From: Acidobacteriota bacterium
Lineage (GTDB): Bacteria > Acidobacteriota > Thermoanaerobaculia > Multivoradales > JAHEKO01
Direction of reading: 5' to 3'
DNA length: 6,218 nucleotides
Assembly (NCBI GenBank): GCA_030610025.1
Contig: JAUWSP010000179.1
Coordinates: 1 to 6,218 of the forward strand
Part shown: positions 5,833-6,218 of the stretch, one piece after another
Layout of the letters: each line of letters starts with the position of its first letter
Position numbering within the stretch: the first letter of the stretch is position 1
Made by a program: the position numbers and the translations under genes
Notes under the pieces: generated by a model
Told to the model about the DNA's origin: nothing
What the model saw: the letters and a program-made list of their open reading frames with translations, nothing else
Databases searched by the model: none

Positions 5833-6218
5833 ATGTCCGACCACTATCGAAAGCTCGAACGGATGTACCTTTCTGCACCGGTCAACCGGAGCTACTCGCC
5901 GACAATCGAGATCTCCGAGGGCGGTGCGGTCGTCGGCTTCGAGGTGGGTGAGCAGTTCTTCCACGCGGCGGGCGCAGTACACGGAGCGGTCTACTTCAAG
6001 GCGCTCGATGACTCCGCGTTCTTTTCGGCGAGCTCGCTGGTGCCGGATCGCTTCGTCGTTACGGTCTCGTTCAACGTCTACTTCACGCGGCCTGTGAGCG
6101 AAGGGACATTGCGCGCCGAAGGTCGCGTGGTCCACCGGTCGAAGAACCTCCTGATCGCCGAGTCCGTGCTTTTCAACGGGGACAGGGAAGTAGCTCGCGG
6201 CAGCGGCTCCTTCGTACC
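5833..6218 (+). CDS. PaaI-like hotdog-fold acyl-CoA thioesterase, 3' end outside window
   Basis: An open frame runs from ATG 5833 to the right edge without a stop (128 codons seen). It encodes a cytoplasmic hotdog-fold protein of the PaaI/4HBT thioesterase type, which hydrolyses acyl-CoA or aryl-CoA thioesters. The central motif is AAGAVHGAVYFKALDDSAFF at 45-64. The VHG (49-51) followed nine residues later by D60 matches the HGG...D/E active-site helix of the family, with Ala52 in place of the second Gly. The following strands, VVTVSFNVYFTRPVSEGTLRAEGRVVHR at about 75-102 and LLIAESVLFNGDREVARGSGSF, are the usual antiparallel sheet. Family members are about 130-150 residues, so only a few to about 20 residues should be missing. 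It is transcribed away from the glycosyltransferase and shares only the intergenic region with it. The acyl substrate is not determined. Confidence 0.88.
   Translation, partial: MSDHYRKLERMYLSAPVNRSYSPTIEISEGGAVVGFEVGEQFFHAAGAVHGAVYFKALDDSAFFSASSLVPDRFVVTVSFNVYFTRPVSEGTLRAEGRVVHRSKNLLIAESVLFNGDREVARGSGSFV

Overview
The window is G+C-rich (roughly 60% by eye) and densely coding. It holds six complete or nearly complete bacterial protein genes plus one gene cut by the left edge. The mix is a secreted amidohydrolase with a large extra N-terminal domain, a zinc alcohol dehydrogenase, a RimJ/RimL-like acetyltransferase, a TerC membrane protein, a family-2 glycosyltransferase and a hotdog thioesterase. 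It looks like ordinary chromosome of a free-living, Gram-negative-type bacterium with a GC-rich genome. An acidobacterial or similar soil or marine lineage is my guess only. There is no rRNA, tRNA, CRISPR array, insertion sequence or phage gene.

Layout. Everything from 1 to 5712 is on the minus strand. In transcription order: a GT2 glycosyltransferase with a fused nucleotide-binding C-terminal domain (4687..5712); a 112-bp gap; a secreted metal-dependent amidohydrolase (2568..4574); a 121-residue protein I do not recognise (2190..2555); a zinc-binding alcohol dehydrogenase (1129..2193); a GNAT acetyltransferase (581..1132); and a TerC-family integral membrane protein (1..593, 3' end outside the window). 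After a 120-bp divergent intergenic region, a PaaI-like hotdog thioesterase (5833 to the right edge) runs on the plus strand.

The last five minus-strand genes are packed like one transcription unit. The gap from amidohydrolase to unknown gene is 12 bp. The unknown gene and the dehydrogenase share 1-4 bp, the dehydrogenase and acetyltransferase share an ATGA, and the acetyltransferase and TerC overlap by 13 bp. The TerC Shine-Dalgarno lies inside the acetyltransferase reading frame. The products do not form a pathway I can name, so the cluster may simply be co-transcribed housekeeping and accessory functions. The least understood pieces are the 121-residue protein, the amidohydrolase N-terminal domain and the C-terminal domain of the glycosyltransferase. 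I found no convincing evidence of a new multi-gene system.
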